This document shows, piece by piece, positions 36,350-47,145 of a DNA stretch of 64,000 nt (positions within the stretch are counted from its first letter, which is position 1; each line of letters starts with the position of its first letter). The position numbers and the translations under genes were made by a program. Origin of the DNA: Mesorhizobium loti (GTDB lineage Bacteria > Pseudomonadota > Alphaproteobacteria > Rhizobiales > Rhizobiaceae); contig NZ_LPWA01000109.1 of assembly GCF_001510895.1 (NCBI RefSeq), positions 216,285-280,284 of the forward strand, in the 5' to 3' direction. The notes below the pieces were generated by a model. It ran no database searches. It had not been told where the DNA came from and saw only the letters and a program-made list of their open reading frames with translations.

Positions 36350-36991
36350 CGGACCTGTTAAGGCCGATAGCGCTCGGCAGATGCCCATTTGGCACCGGCC
36401 CTGTTGCGTCGTTCCAAAAATCGGAAATCTGAGGATGTCCCATCGCCTTACTACTCCTCTCCGCCGCCGACCTTGCTTTCTCCCTTTTTTATTTGCTCCC
36501 TCGCAAAGCCATGTCGGAGGCTTGAACTGATACGCTCGTCCACCGTGTGCCAGGCCGCCTAAATGTTTACTGGGGATTCAGGGAGTAGAGCACACGCCGA
36601 CCCACCGTCCGGACGTATGGCACCCCCGCTCCATTGAGGTAACTCAGTCTGACAGGACATACTACGATGCTGTGGAAAACGCGCATTAATCCCGGTTAAC
36701 AATTTGGTAATTATATCTTAGGTGGCTAATATGTCCGAAAGGATTACAATCTGAAGTTGCCTGTATATACGGAAACACCAAAAAGACGAATGCGAGACCG
36801 CCGCGGCCCGAGCGCGGAATCTTGCGATTTGGGGCAAACCGAGCCACAATTTTTGAGAACCTATTGACCTCGGCTGTCAGTGCCCCCCACCCAACCGCTG
36901 CAGTCGAGTTCCTTTTTTGGCCGCAACAGCACCCTTTGCCCGGTAAAGGGCAGGGAGCACCAGCGGATAGCTCGCTACGATCGGACGCGCT
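36350..36991. other. Intergenic region without recognised genes
   Basis: About 640 bp, with an AT-richer central part (36480-36880) than its surroundings. Probably carries the promoter of the LuxR gene on the minus strand. No repeat, RNA gene or coding sequence could be supported on either strand. Confidence 0.4.
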
Positions 36992-38527
36992 TTAGATAGG
37001 TACTGCGCGCTCCATGGCCACCTCGGCTTCGAGGCTCTCGACATCCCGGAAGATCGAGGCGGCAGCCAACATGCGCCCTGCCCTCTTGAAACGCAGCAGG
37101 CAGTCCCTGGCGGCGACGTCGCCTTCGACTGCGATCTCGTCCCATCGTTCGGCATGACCGACATAGTTGATCGGAACGTCGTAATGCTGGCTCCAGAAAA
37201 ACGGGACAGCAACGAACTTCTCGCGGTGTCCGAGCATATTGAGCGCCGCGGCCTGCCCCTGTCTTTCAGCAACCACCCAATGTTCGACCCGGATATTCTC
37301 GCCGCTGAGGGGATCGGGCCACCGCGCGATGTCGCCGGCAGCGAAAATCCCTGGCCCGCTCGTTTCCAGGAAAGCGTCGACGGCGACGCCGCGGTCAACG
37401 ACCAGCCCTGCTTTCTCGGCAAGCCCGGTGCGCGGCCGCACGCCAATGCCGGCGACGACGAGATCCGCCGCCAGAGTGCTGCCGCCGCTGAGTCTCACCG
37501 TCCCGCCCTCGATGCTGCTTAAGGTTTGCTCCAGATGGAACACGACACCATGCTCTTCATGCAGGGCGCGGATGAAGTCGCCCATCTGCGGACCCAGGAT
37601 ACGCTCCATGGGCCGCTTCTCCGGCGCCACGACATGGACGTCGATAGCGCGCGCACGCAGAGAAGCGGCAACCTCGAGCCCGATGAAACTGGCGCCGAGC
37701 ACGACCGCATGGCGAGCAGCGGCAGCTCGCGCGATGATCTCCTTGCAGTCCGCGAACGAGCGCAACATGCGGACATGCGGTTTCTCGGCGCCGGGGACGG
37801 ACAGGCGAACAGGTTCCGCTCCGGTTGCAAGCAGCAGCCTGTCATAAGGAATCCTGCCCCCATCCGCGAGGACGACCTGCCGCGAACGGGCGTCGACATG
37901 CACGGCTTCCGTGTTGAGCCGCAGCTCGATGTTGTTCTTGGCATAGAATTTCTCGCCGCGGAGCGGGATCCAATCCTCAGGGGCTTTTCCAGCGAGGTAG
38001 TCCTTGGAGAGGTTCGGCCGGTCGACGGGCGGCGATTGGTCGTCGCTGAGCATGACGATGCTGCCTTGGAACTGCTCCCGCCGCAGCATTTCGGCCGCTG
38101 CGAATCCGGCCGCGCCGCCGCCCATGATGACGATTTTCTCAGGCACCTGGCCGGAGCTTCCGGGGCGCGGTTTCCGAGCCGTCCGTTTCAGTTTCTCGCC
38201 GACGAATATGCGGCCGTCCCGCTGTTCGACCGCCCAGCAGGCGAGAGGATTGAATGCAGGAGTGCGCAACGCTTCGCCAGTCCGCAGATCGAAGCAGGCA
38301 TGGTGCCAAGGACAGCGAACGGTATCATCCGCCACAAGGCCGTCGACGAGCGGTCCGCCGTAATGCGTGCATGTCGCACTGACCGCGAACACCTCGGCTC
38401 CGCGGCGCACCAGCAGCACCTGGTCGTCGCCACATCGGCCCACCAGCTTGCCGCCATCGGGAAGGTCCGCGAGCGCGATGCCCTGAATGAGATCCGGTCC
38501 CGTCGACGTGCTTTGGTCTTGGGCCAT
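36992..38527 (-). CDS. Rieske [2Fe-2S] / FAD-dependent pyridine nucleotide-disulfide reductase (AIFM3-like)
   Basis: 511 residues from ATG 38527 (GGAGAAGG upstream). The N-terminal Rieske domain (about residues 15-110) has both ligand motifs, CTHYGG and CPWHHACF. A ferredoxin-reductase-type flavoprotein follows: FAD motif IVIMGGGAAGFAAAEML, NAD motif AVVLGASFIGLEVAASL and the C-terminal FAD contact GIFAAGDIARWP. Such fusions shuttle electrons from NAD(P)H to an iron-sulfur acceptor, or act as apoptosis-inducing-factor-like reductases. It stands alone between repeat-rich spacers, so the partner is unknown. Confidence 0.93.
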   Translation of the reverse strand: MAQDQSTSTGPDLIQGIALADLPDGGKLVGRCGDDQVLLVRRGAEVFAVSATCTHYGGPLVDGLVADDTVRCPWHHACFDLRTGEALRTPAFNPLACWAVEQRDGRIFVGEKLKRTARKPRPGSSGQVPEKIVIMGGGAAGFAAAEMLRREQFQGSIVMLSDDQSPPVDRPNLSKDYLAGKAPEDWIPLRGEKFYAKNNIELRLNTEAVHVDARSRQVVLADGGRIPYDRLLLATGAEPVRLSVPGAEKPHVRMLRSFADCKEIIARAAAARHAVVLGASFIGLEVAASLRARAIDVHVVAPEKRPMERILGPQMGDFIRALHEEHGVVFHLEQTLSSIEGGTVRLSGGSTLAADLVVAGIGVRPRTGLAEKAGLVVDRGVAVDAFLETSGPGIFAAGDIARWPDPLSGENIRVEHWVVAERQGQAAALNMLGHREKFVAVPFFWSQHYDVPINYVGHAERWDEIAVEGDVAARDCLLRFKRAGRMLAAASIFRDVESLEAEVAMERAVPI

Positions 38528-38666
38528 TGCCTTCTCCCATGGCGATCCAGGAGTTTCTCGCCATCGGGGACATACTGCAAACGAATTAATCGGCAGTCGG
38601 GTGTGCAAATCTCATGATAAGGAGCCGGACTGCTCGCGTTCGCGGTGCAGACCGCGCTCTACTGAA

Positions 38667-38960
38667 CTACCCGAGCGTTTGACTGGCAAGGGCATAGGTC
38701 GTTGCACCGCCGACGGCATAATCGGCGAGGCGCTTGCCCATCGACATGGTCAGCACAGTGTCGAAGACAGGCATTCCGCTGTGCGACAGAAAGGCCGCGA
38801 AGTCGCCGCTCTCCATATGGGTATCCACTCGTAGGAAGCCGCCCGAATGTTCGGCCACGTGCGGCCGGACCACCGCGATGGCATCGGCATCCCGCTGCGC
38901 CCCAACCGGGCCGATGACGTGGCCGCGTGGCAGCCCGTAACAAATGGCTGGGCTCCGGCT
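38667..38960 (-). pseudogene. C-terminal remnant of a GNAT acetyltransferase
   Basis: About 95 codons ending at TAG 38667 read GHVIGPVGAQRDADAIAVV, GGFLRVDTHMESGDFAAFL and SGMPVFDTVLTM. This is the layout of the C-terminal half of two-part GNAT proteins. The N-terminal catalytic half is missing; upstream sequence turns into the dispersed repeat that starts at 39002. No start codon or ribosome binding site fits. Interpreted as a truncated, dead gene. Confidence 0.55.
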
Positions 38961-39001
38961 ATCGCCACGAAGGTACGGCGCGCCAACAGCGAGTCGCTGT
39001 C

Positions 39002-39110
39002 TAATGCATGTTGTTGCCCAGAAGTGGGCAGCGCTTTTTTTGGGAAACGACATGCATAAAAACAAGGCCGAAAGCGCGTCGCCTGAATCCGTTTCAGCAT
39101 GACGCACTTT
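39002..39110 (+). repeat. Dispersed hairpin repeat, type B, copy 2
   Basis: Begins taatgcatgttgttgcccag, contains cgacatgcat and ends in the hairpin aagcgcgtcgcctgaatccg / tttcagcatgacgcactt. Same module as 39469-39571 and, inverted, 35571-35667. It lies beside the truncated end of the GNAT remnant. Confidence 0.75.
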
Positions 39111-39132
39111 GGAAAACCACACGGGAAACGCC

Positions 39133-39471
39133 ATGCCAACGGCCGATCCACAGCTTCCTCCATTGAATTCCCTAAGGGCGTTTTGGGCCGTGATGCGCTG
39201 CCGCAATCTACGCGAGGCTGCCGGCGAATTGCTCATCACGCCACAAGCCGTCGGTCATCAGATGAAAGTGCTCGAGAGGACACTGCAGGTCACCCTCTTT
39301 GATCGAAAGCAAAATGCCCTCAAGCCAACCGAGCAAGCTGTTCTGCTTTTTCATTTTGTGAAGTCGGGTTTTGGCCAATTTGACGAAGGCCTTACGATGA
39401 TTTCAAAGCAAGCCAAACGGCAAGAGCATCTTGCCCTACTTCGCCAGGCGTCATCTCATCGAACGCATTAA
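39133..39471 (+). pseudogene. Truncated LysR-family regulator (DNA-binding domain only)
   Basis: 112 residues from ATG 39133: a full LysR winged helix of GcvA type (LNSLRAFWAVMRCRNLREAA, LLITPQAVGHQMKVLERTLQ, LFDRKQNALKPTEQA) and the start of the linker helix. The effector-binding domain of about 200 residues is absent. The stop codon TAA (39469-39471) is formed by the first three bases of the type B repeat, so the repeat appears to have truncated the gene. It could in principle still make a DNA-binding fragment. Confidence 0.75.
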
Positions 39472-39571
39472 TGCCTGTCGCCCAGAAGTGGAGCGGTTCT
39501 GGGAAAACGACATGCATCAAAACAAAAGCTTAAGCGCGTCGCCTGAATCCGTTTCAGCGCGACGCGCTTTA
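39469..39571 (+). repeat. Dispersed hairpin repeat, type B, copy 3
   Basis: Starts taatgcctgtcgcccagaag and includes cgacatgcatcaaaacaaaa and the strong hairpin aagcgcgtcgcctgaatccg / tttcagcgcgacgcgctt. Best-preserved copy of the module. Its left edge coincides with the premature stop of the LysR gene. Confidence 0.8.
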
Positions 39572-39733
39572 AGCGCGTTGCTCAAGGCCCTGGCTGGCTG
39601 CCGCCTGGTCGGGCTAGCCAGGCGCGTTCCTCGGCTTCAGACGACTTCTTGCCCGGAATGCTCGCGTTCTGAACGGCTCGCATTACCGGCGTGGCGCCGG
39701 CGCTCAGCCTGACAACGGGGCGCGGAGTGCGCA

Positions 39734-40174
39734 TCAAAAATCGACGACGGGCGTGTCCGGTATCTGCTGCTCGAACAGGGTCCAGAACACGGAGCCCCGG
39801 GTTTCAGAGTACCAGTGCTCAAAATCCGCAAGCGCGGCACGGATATTGGCGGATTGGTTCCCGTTCGCGTCCCGGAACATTGCCAACGCAACCGGCGCAA
39901 AATGCGAGATCACTTCCGAGCGTGCCTCGCTGTCTGCATTCCAGCCGAGGCTCGTGCGCAAAGCGGCGAAGGCACTCGCAACGGCGATATCCTCACTTTC
40001 GGCCGGGGCTATCGCATCGACGACCATCTGCATGAAGTTGAGCCGCCGGAAAGCAAACGCGCGATCCTGTTCCAGAACTGCGATCTGCCTTGCCGCCTCG
40101 TGCCGAAAACTCGCCTCCACGGCTTTGGCGGACTCCGCCGCAGTCCTCAGTTCAAGCAGAAAAGATGCTGGCAT
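39734..40174 (-). CDS. Conserved-looking hypothetical protein downstream of selC
   Basis: About 146 residues from ATG 40174 (MPASFLLELRTAAESAKAVE); a longer start at 40207 is possible. Predominantly helical and acidic, with tryptophans in the C-terminal third (FEHWYSETRGSVFWTLFEQ). No signal peptide, cofactor motif or family recognised. It follows the selB-selC end by about 35 bp on the same strand and may be cotranscribed with the selenocysteine operon; a functional link is speculative. Confidence 0.6.
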   Translation of the reverse strand: MPASFLLELRTAAESAKAVEASFRHEAARQIAVLEQDRAFAFRRLNFMQMVVDAIAPAESEDIAVASAFAALRTSLGWNADSEARSEVISHFAPVALAMFRDANGNQSANIRAALADFEHWYSETRGSVFWTLFEQQIPDTPVVDF

Positions 40175-40209
40175 CGCGTCATCTCCCCGGAAAGATCCGA
40201 CAGCCAATT

Positions 40210-42266
<2,057 letters not shown>

Positions 42267-42270
<4 letters not shown>

Positions 42271-43055
42271 GGCGCAGGCTCCTCGAGCGACAGCGCGGCG
42301 CGGCGCTCGGCCTCTGCGATGTCGTCCGCGGTCAGCGCGGCGCGCACCGCGTTCATGTACCGGGCTGCGAGAGCACTGCCGCCTGCCTGCGCACGCAGCA
42401 GCCAGGCATAGGCTTCGACAACGTCGGCGGGAGCGCCGGCGCCGAGATGGCAGGCAGCGCCGAGCATGGCCTGACCGTCCGCGTCGCCGCGCAATGCCGC
42501 CTTGCGCCACCAGCGGACCGCTTCGGTAGGATCGCGCGGCACGCCGAGCCCATTGTGATGGAGCATACCGATACGGGTCATTGCCGATGCGATCCCTCGC
42601 CCGGCGGCGGCAAGCGCCCAGCGCCGCGCCTCGGCAATGTCGGGGTCGATCACCTCACCCTCGAGCAGCATCCAGCTCAGCATATCCTGCGCCGGTCCGT
42701 CGCCCTGCTCCGCCGCGGCCCGATAGAGCTTGGCCGCGCGGCGGTAGTTCTGTTCGACGCCTTCGCCACGGAAACAGAGCGAGGCGAGGTTCCGCTGCCC
42801 GACCGGATCGCCGGCCTCGGCGGCGAGCGCCAGCCATCGGACGGCAAGGCTGCGGTCACGCTCGACGCCGAGCCCCTCGGCGAAGCAGGCGCCGATATTG
42901 TTTTGGGCGCGAGCCGATCCGGAGCGCGCCAGCGGCTCCCAAATGCCGAGAGCTGTGGCGTAGTCGCCCCGTCTGGCGGCGTCGAGGGCGGCGGCCAACT
43001 GGTCGGCCGCAGGTGCCGGAGCGGCCTTGCGCGCGAGATGATCAAGCCACCGCAC
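42267..43055 (-). CDS. Sel1-like (SLR/TPR-like) repeat protein between selA and selB
   Basis: About 262 residues from GTG 43055 (GGGAGG upstream; ATG/GTG choices up to 43130 are open). At least five Sel1-type repeats of about 36 residues are visible, for example ARAQNNIGACFAEGLGVERD, PVGQRNLASLCFRGEGVEQN and ASAMTRIGMLHHNGLGVPRD. No signal peptide. It overlaps selA upstream and selB downstream (ATGA), so all three are translationally coupled. Sel1 repeats mediate protein-protein contacts. The name Sel1 is unrelated to selenium, but the location points to a role in this pathway, perhaps as scaffold; that is inference. Confidence 0.85.
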
Positions 43056-44463
43056 CGCCGCCACCTCCCGGATAGAAGTTCGCGAGATTGGCCACAAAGC
43101 CGGCTTCGTCTTCGAGGCAACGCAGGTCAAGCACGAGCGCCTGCTTTTCGACGCGTCCGATCACCGGAACAGGCAGCGCCCGCAAGGCGGCTGCAAGCGC
43201 TTCCAGAGCCTCACCGCTTCCTGCATGGGGGCTGAGGGCAAGCCCGGCGCTCGGCAAGGTGTCGAGCGGCATTGCGCCCGATCCGACCTGGCTGCGGCAC
43301 TCCGTCACCTGCACTGTAACTTGATCGCCCAGAGCATTGGAAAGCACGGGAGCCAGGCGCACGGCCTGCGCAGCAATATCGACGGCGAGACGCGCGAGCA
43401 GCCTCAGGGTCGGCAAACGCTCCACCAGGCGATCCGGGTTGCGATAGAGCTTCAGCGTCGCCTCCAGCGCGGCCAGCCGGAGCTTGTCGACACGAAGCGC
43501 CCTCTTCATCGGGTTTCGGTTGACCTCGGCAACAAGATCCTTCCTGCCGACGATGAAACCTGCCTGCGGCCCTCCGAGCAGCTTGTCGCCCGAGAAAGTG
43601 ACGAGATCGGCGCCGTCCGCGATCGCCTCGCCCACGGTTGGCTCGTGCCTGAGGCCATATTGGGTGAGGTCGATGAGCGTGCCCGAGCCGAGATCGTGGA
43701 CGAGAGGCACGCCGCGCTCCCTGGCGATTGCCGAAAGCTCGCGCGCCGGGACCTCGGCCGTGAATCCTTCGATCCGATAGTTGGACGCATGCACCTTGAA
43801 CAGCAGCCCGGTCGCAGGACCGACGGCCGACAGATAGTCCCTGGGATGCGTCCGGTTGGTGGTCCCGACCTCAACGAGCTTCGCGCCTGCGCGGACCATG
43901 ATGTCCGGCATGCGGAACGCGCCGCCGATCTCGATCAGCTCGCCGCGCGACACGATGGCTTCGCGGCCAAGCGAGAGCGTGTTGAGGACGAGCAGGACCG
44001 CGGCCGCGTTGTTGTTGACGATGGTCGCGTCCTCGGCCCCCGTGAGTTCGCATATGAGCGTGCGCAGATGATCGTCACGTTCGCCGCGTCTGCCGGTCCC
44101 GATATCGAATTCGAGCGCCACGGCCTCGCGCATGGCGGCTCGCATCGCCTCGGCAGCTTCGCCCGCAATCAGCGCGCGGCCGAGATTGGTGTGCAGCACA
44201 GTGCCGGTCAGGTTGAAAACGGGACGCAACGATGAGTGCTCGGCGGCCTTGAGCCGAGCAAGCGCGTCGACGGCGAGGTCGCACGGATCAGGCACCGCGG
44301 CCCCGGTGCGGCATGCTGCCCGCGCTTCTTCGAGCGCATCGCGGATGGCGCGCGTCGTGGACTGCTGCCCGAAGCGCTCGACCGCCGCAGCCGCAACCGG
44401 TGTCTTCAGCACTCGATCGACCGAGGGAATATCTCGAAGACGGCTTGCGGACAGACCGGACAT
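43042..44463 (-). CDS. selA: L-seryl-tRNA(Sec) selenium transferase SelA
   Basis: 473 residues, standard SelA length. An N-terminal tRNA-binding domain is followed by a fold-type-I PLP domain. The PLP lysine lies in TFSGDKLLGGPQAG; other hallmarks are NLTGTVLHTNLGRALI, IVNNNAAAVLLVLN and LVHDLGSGTLID. SelA converts seryl-tRNA(Sec) to selenocysteinyl-tRNA(Sec) using selenophosphate. It starts 7 bp after the fdhE stop, so it belongs to the formate dehydrogenase operon. Confidence 0.97.
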   Translation of the reverse strand: MSGLSASRLRDIPSVDRVLKTPVAAAAVERFGQQSTTRAIRDALEEARAACRTGAAVPDPCDLAVDALARLKAAEHSSLRPVFNLTGTVLHTNLGRALIAGEAAEAMRAAMREAVALEFDIGTGRRGERDDHLRTLICELTGAEDATIVNNNAAAVLLVLNTLSLGREAIVSRGELIEIGGAFRMPDIMVRAGAKLVEVGTTNRTHPRDYLSAVGPATGLLFKVHASNYRIEGFTAEVPARELSAIARERGVPLVHDLGSGTLIDLTQYGLRHEPTVGEAIADGADLVTFSGDKLLGGPQAGFIVGRKDLVAEVNRNPMKRALRVDKLRLAALEATLKLYRNPDRLVERLPTLRLLARLAVDIAAQAVRLAPVLSNALGDQVTVQVTECRSQVGSGAMPLDTLPSAGLALSPHAGSGEALEALAAALRALPVPVIGRVEKQALVLDLRCLEDEAGFVANLANFYPGGGGGAVA

Positions 44464-44470
44464 CGCACCC

Positions 44471-45388
44471 TCAGTAGCCGATCAGGAACGGGTTGAACGA
44501 TCCGCGGCGATAGCCGCTTTCGCGCACGAGCATGTCGAGGCCAAGCGTCGCCACGTCGTCGGCGATCGGGTCGAGACCGGGATCCTTGTGCTGATGCAGG
44601 ATCTTCACATAGCAGCCGCATGAATCGCAGGTCTCGGCCTTCACCGTGCCCGACCCGCCCTCGATCTCCTGGTAGCCGATGCCTTTGGTCGAGCCGCACA
44701 ACGTGCATTTGATGCGCACATAGTTCCACAGCGTGCCACACAGCGAGCATGCGCAGAAGCGCGACCCATGAGCCCCCTGCCAGCCGACAATGATCGAGGA
44801 TGCCGGCGGGCCGCCGCAGGCGGGGCATGCGCCCTCACCCACCGGCACCAGCGCAGGGGCGTCTAGGCGTGCGGCGAGACGGGCGAGGTGAACCTGCAGC
44901 GCGGCGGCGACATAGACGTGCTCGGCGAGCGCCTCCATCGCGATAGCACCGGCGAGCACATTACGCACCATGCCAGCGCGCTTCGCCGGAGTGGCCTGCC
45001 TCAAACGGTCCAGCGCATCGGCTGCGGCGCCCGGCTTCTCGATCTTTGACGCCGCGGCGACCAGGCGGTCGAGCGTCTGGGAGGCCATGTCGAGCGCGAG
45101 ACTGTTGCGGTCGAGCGGCGGCATTGCAAAACTCCGTGCACGCTCGCGCGCTGCGGCATCAGGCATTTCTGGCTTCGCCAGGCCCTCTTGAATGCGGTGC
45201 TGCACGTCGGCGAGCGCGGCAAGAAAGCGAAGATAGGGACCCAGGTCATGGCCTGCAGCCAGCGCGTTCCACCGCTGCGCGCGGCGAGAGAACAGGCTTG
45301 CAGGCTCTGGAAGGCGGGCAAAGGGAGGGGCGGAGACCTCGCCTATGGCGGTGGGGTCGGAACCGGCCGGAATGATCTGTTTTGGCAT
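44471..45388 (-). CDS. fdhE: Formate dehydrogenase accessory protein FdhE
   Basis: 305 residues from ATG 45388 (MPKQIIPAGSDP). The C-terminal half has the four CxxC motifs of FdhE: CPACGG, CSLCGT, CTLCGS and CDSCGC, which form rubredoxin-like metal sites. FdhE is a cytoplasmic factor needed to mature respiratory (Tat-exported) formate dehydrogenases. Placed between the gamma subunit gene and selA on the same strand. Confidence 0.95.
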   Translation of the reverse strand: MPKQIIPAGSDPTAIGEVSAPPFARLPEPASLFSRRAQRWNALAAGHDLGPYLRFLAALADVQHRIQEGLAKPEMPDAAARERARSFAMPPLDRNSLALDMASQTLDRLVAAASKIEKPGAAADALDRLRQATPAKRAGMVRNVLAGAIAMEALAEHVYVAAALQVHLARLAARLDAPALVPVGEGACPACGGPPASSIIVGWQGAHGSRFCACSLCGTLWNYVRIKCTLCGSTKGIGYQEIEGGSGTVKAETCDSCGCYVKILHQHKDPGLDPIADDVATLGLDMLVRESGYRRGSFNPFLIGY

Positions 45389-45491
45389 TCGAGCCTCACG
45401 AACCGCACGGGCCACGTGGTTGCCTGACCGGCACAAAAATCATGTGCAAACACAAAACTAGGGCGGGAAAGTCATCCGACCAGCGCCCGCT

Positions 45492-46196
45492 CTATTTGGC
45501 GGGCTTCGATCCCGATGATCCTGTTTCCTTGCTCGATTTCGTGACGAGCTCCCGCAGCCATTTGCGGTGATGCCGCCAGGCCCAGCCGCCGGTCACCCGT
45601 CCGCGCGTCATGGCGGGAATGGTGCCGCGCACCCAGATGGCCGAGTAGAAATGGACGATCCAGACGCCGATGATCGCCACCGCCGCGATGGAGTGGACAA
45701 GTATGGCCACGCGCTTCTGATCGATTGTCGTATACCGGGAGAAATATTGATCCCATGCCACCAGTCCGCTGGAGATGAGGATCACAATCAGCACCGACAT
45801 CGACCAGAAGACGAGTTTTTGGCCGGCATTGTACTTGCCGACCTCGGGAACATTGTCCTCGTGGTTGGTCAGCACGTCGCGGAAACGGCCGAGCCAAGTC
45901 CCGTCCTCGCGTCTCCACAGATTGGCCCTCCAGAACCGAAGGAAAAGTCCAAGGAAGCTGAAGAAGAGCACGACGCCGATCCAGGGATGGATGATGCGCG
46001 TGAGCTGCCCGCCGCCGAAAAGGCCGGACAGGAAGAACAGGCTCGGGTGGAACATCGCAAGGCCGGACAGGGCGAGCAGGATGAGGCTCGCCGCCGTGAT
46101 CCAGTGGTTGATCCGCGCCCCCACCGTGTAGCGGTCCACGATGACCGGCTTGCCGGGATGTATCTGTTCGTTCGGCTTTAAGTCATCGGCGGCCAT
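45492..46196 (-). CDS. fdoI: Formate dehydrogenase gamma subunit, cytochrome b556
   Basis: 234 residues with four membrane helices and conserved histidines (RINHWITAASLILLAL, IIHPWIGVVLFF, ILVHSIAAVAIIGVWIVHFY) that ligate two b hemes. It anchors the enzyme and passes electrons to quinone. A typical KYNAGQK segment lies in the loop between helices II and III. Its start overlaps the end of fdoH by 14 bp. Confidence 0.95.
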   Translation of the reverse strand: MAADDLKPNEQIHPGKPVIVDRYTVGARINHWITAASLILLALSGLAMFHPSLFFLSGLFGGGQLTRIIHPWIGVVLFFSFLGLFLRFWRANLWRREDGTWLGRFRDVLTNHEDNVPEVGKYNAGQKLVFWSMSVLIVILISSGLVAWDQYFSRYTTIDQKRVAILVHSIAAVAIIGVWIVHFYSAIWVRGTIPAMTRGRVTGGWAWRHHRKWLRELVTKSSKETGSSGSKPAK

Positions 46197-47133
46197 GGCT
46201 ATCGCCTTCCGTCAACTCTTCGGCGTGCTCCTCATCCGCCTCGGTTACCCTGTTAGGTCCCATGATCAAATGGTGCAGCAGGCCGACGCCGGCCGCCACG
46301 CCCAACACCGTGAGGCCCGCATATTTGGTCACGCCTTTCCATGCCTCGACCAACGGACTGATCTTCGGGTCCTTGGGCAGATCGCTGTAGATCTCGGGCT
46401 TGTCGGCATGATGCAGCACATACATCACATGCGTTCCGCCGACGCCCGGCGGATCATAGAGCCCGGCATTGACGAAGCCGCGCGACTTAAGGTCCTTTAT
46501 GCGGCCGTTGGCGTGCTGTTTCATCTCCTCCTTCGTGCCGAACACGATCGCCTGGGTCGGGCAGGCCTTGGCGCAAGCCGGTCCCTGACCGACAGCCACG
46601 CGGTCGGAGCAGAGCGTGCATTTGTAGGCTGTGTGGTCGACCTTGGAGATGCGCGGGATGTTGAACGGGCAGCCCTTGATGCAATAGCCGCAGCCGATGC
46701 AGTTCTCGTGGACGAAATCGACGATGCCGTTCGAATACTGCACGATCGCGCCCGGCGCCGGGCAGGCCTTGAGGCAGCCGGGATCGGCGCAATGCATGCA
46801 GCCGTCCTTGCGGATCAGCCATTCGAGCTCGTTCGTCTCGGGATTGTCCCATTCGCTGTAGCGCATCAGCGTGAACATGTCCGGCGTCAGATCGGGCGGA
46901 TTCTCGAAGGCGCCGGTGAAGACGCCGACCTCCGGGTGCGTGTCGTTCCACTCGATGCAGGCCGTCTGGCAGGCCTTGCAGCCGATGCATTTCGAGACAT
47001 CGATAAGCTTGGCGACTTCCGTCAGTTGCTTCTCAGGCGCAGGCACGGTCGATGCCGAGCGGCGGATGAGGTCCTTCTCGGAAAAACGCGAGGCGGTGTC
47101 CGTCGTCGAAGGATTGGGAAGGGGAGGAAACAT
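46183..47133 (-). CDS. fdoH: Formate dehydrogenase beta subunit, four [4Fe-4S] clusters
   Basis: 316 residues. Ferredoxin-type cysteine motifs occur in the expected four groups: CIGCKACQTAC, CMHCADPGCLKACP, CIGCGYCIKGCP and CTLCSDRV with CAKACP. A single membrane helix near the C terminus (KYAGLTVLGVAAGVGLLHHL) anchors it from the periplasmic side, as in FdnH/FdoH. It transfers electrons from the molybdenum or tungsten site to the cytochrome b subunit. 12 bp after fdoG. Confidence 0.96.
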   Translation of the reverse strand: MFPPLPNPSTTDTASRFSEKDLIRRSASTVPAPEKQLTEVAKLIDVSKCIGCKACQTACIEWNDTHPEVGVFTGAFENPPDLTPDMFTLMRYSEWDNPETNELEWLIRKDGCMHCADPGCLKACPAPGAIVQYSNGIVDFVHENCIGCGYCIKGCPFNIPRISKVDHTAYKCTLCSDRVAVGQGPACAKACPTQAIVFGTKEEMKQHANGRIKDLKSRGFVNAGLYDPPGVGGTHVMYVLHHADKPEIYSDLPKDPKISPLVEAWKGVTKYAGLTVLGVAAGVGLLHHLIMGPNRVTEADEEHAEELTEGDSHGRR

Positions 47134-47145
47134 CGCTTGCTCCTC

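Noticed and set aside
35767..36432. Plus-strand open frame opposite the LuxR gene
   Set aside because: The minus strand carries a clear helix-turn-helix and receiver fold; the plus-strand product has no recognisable pattern.
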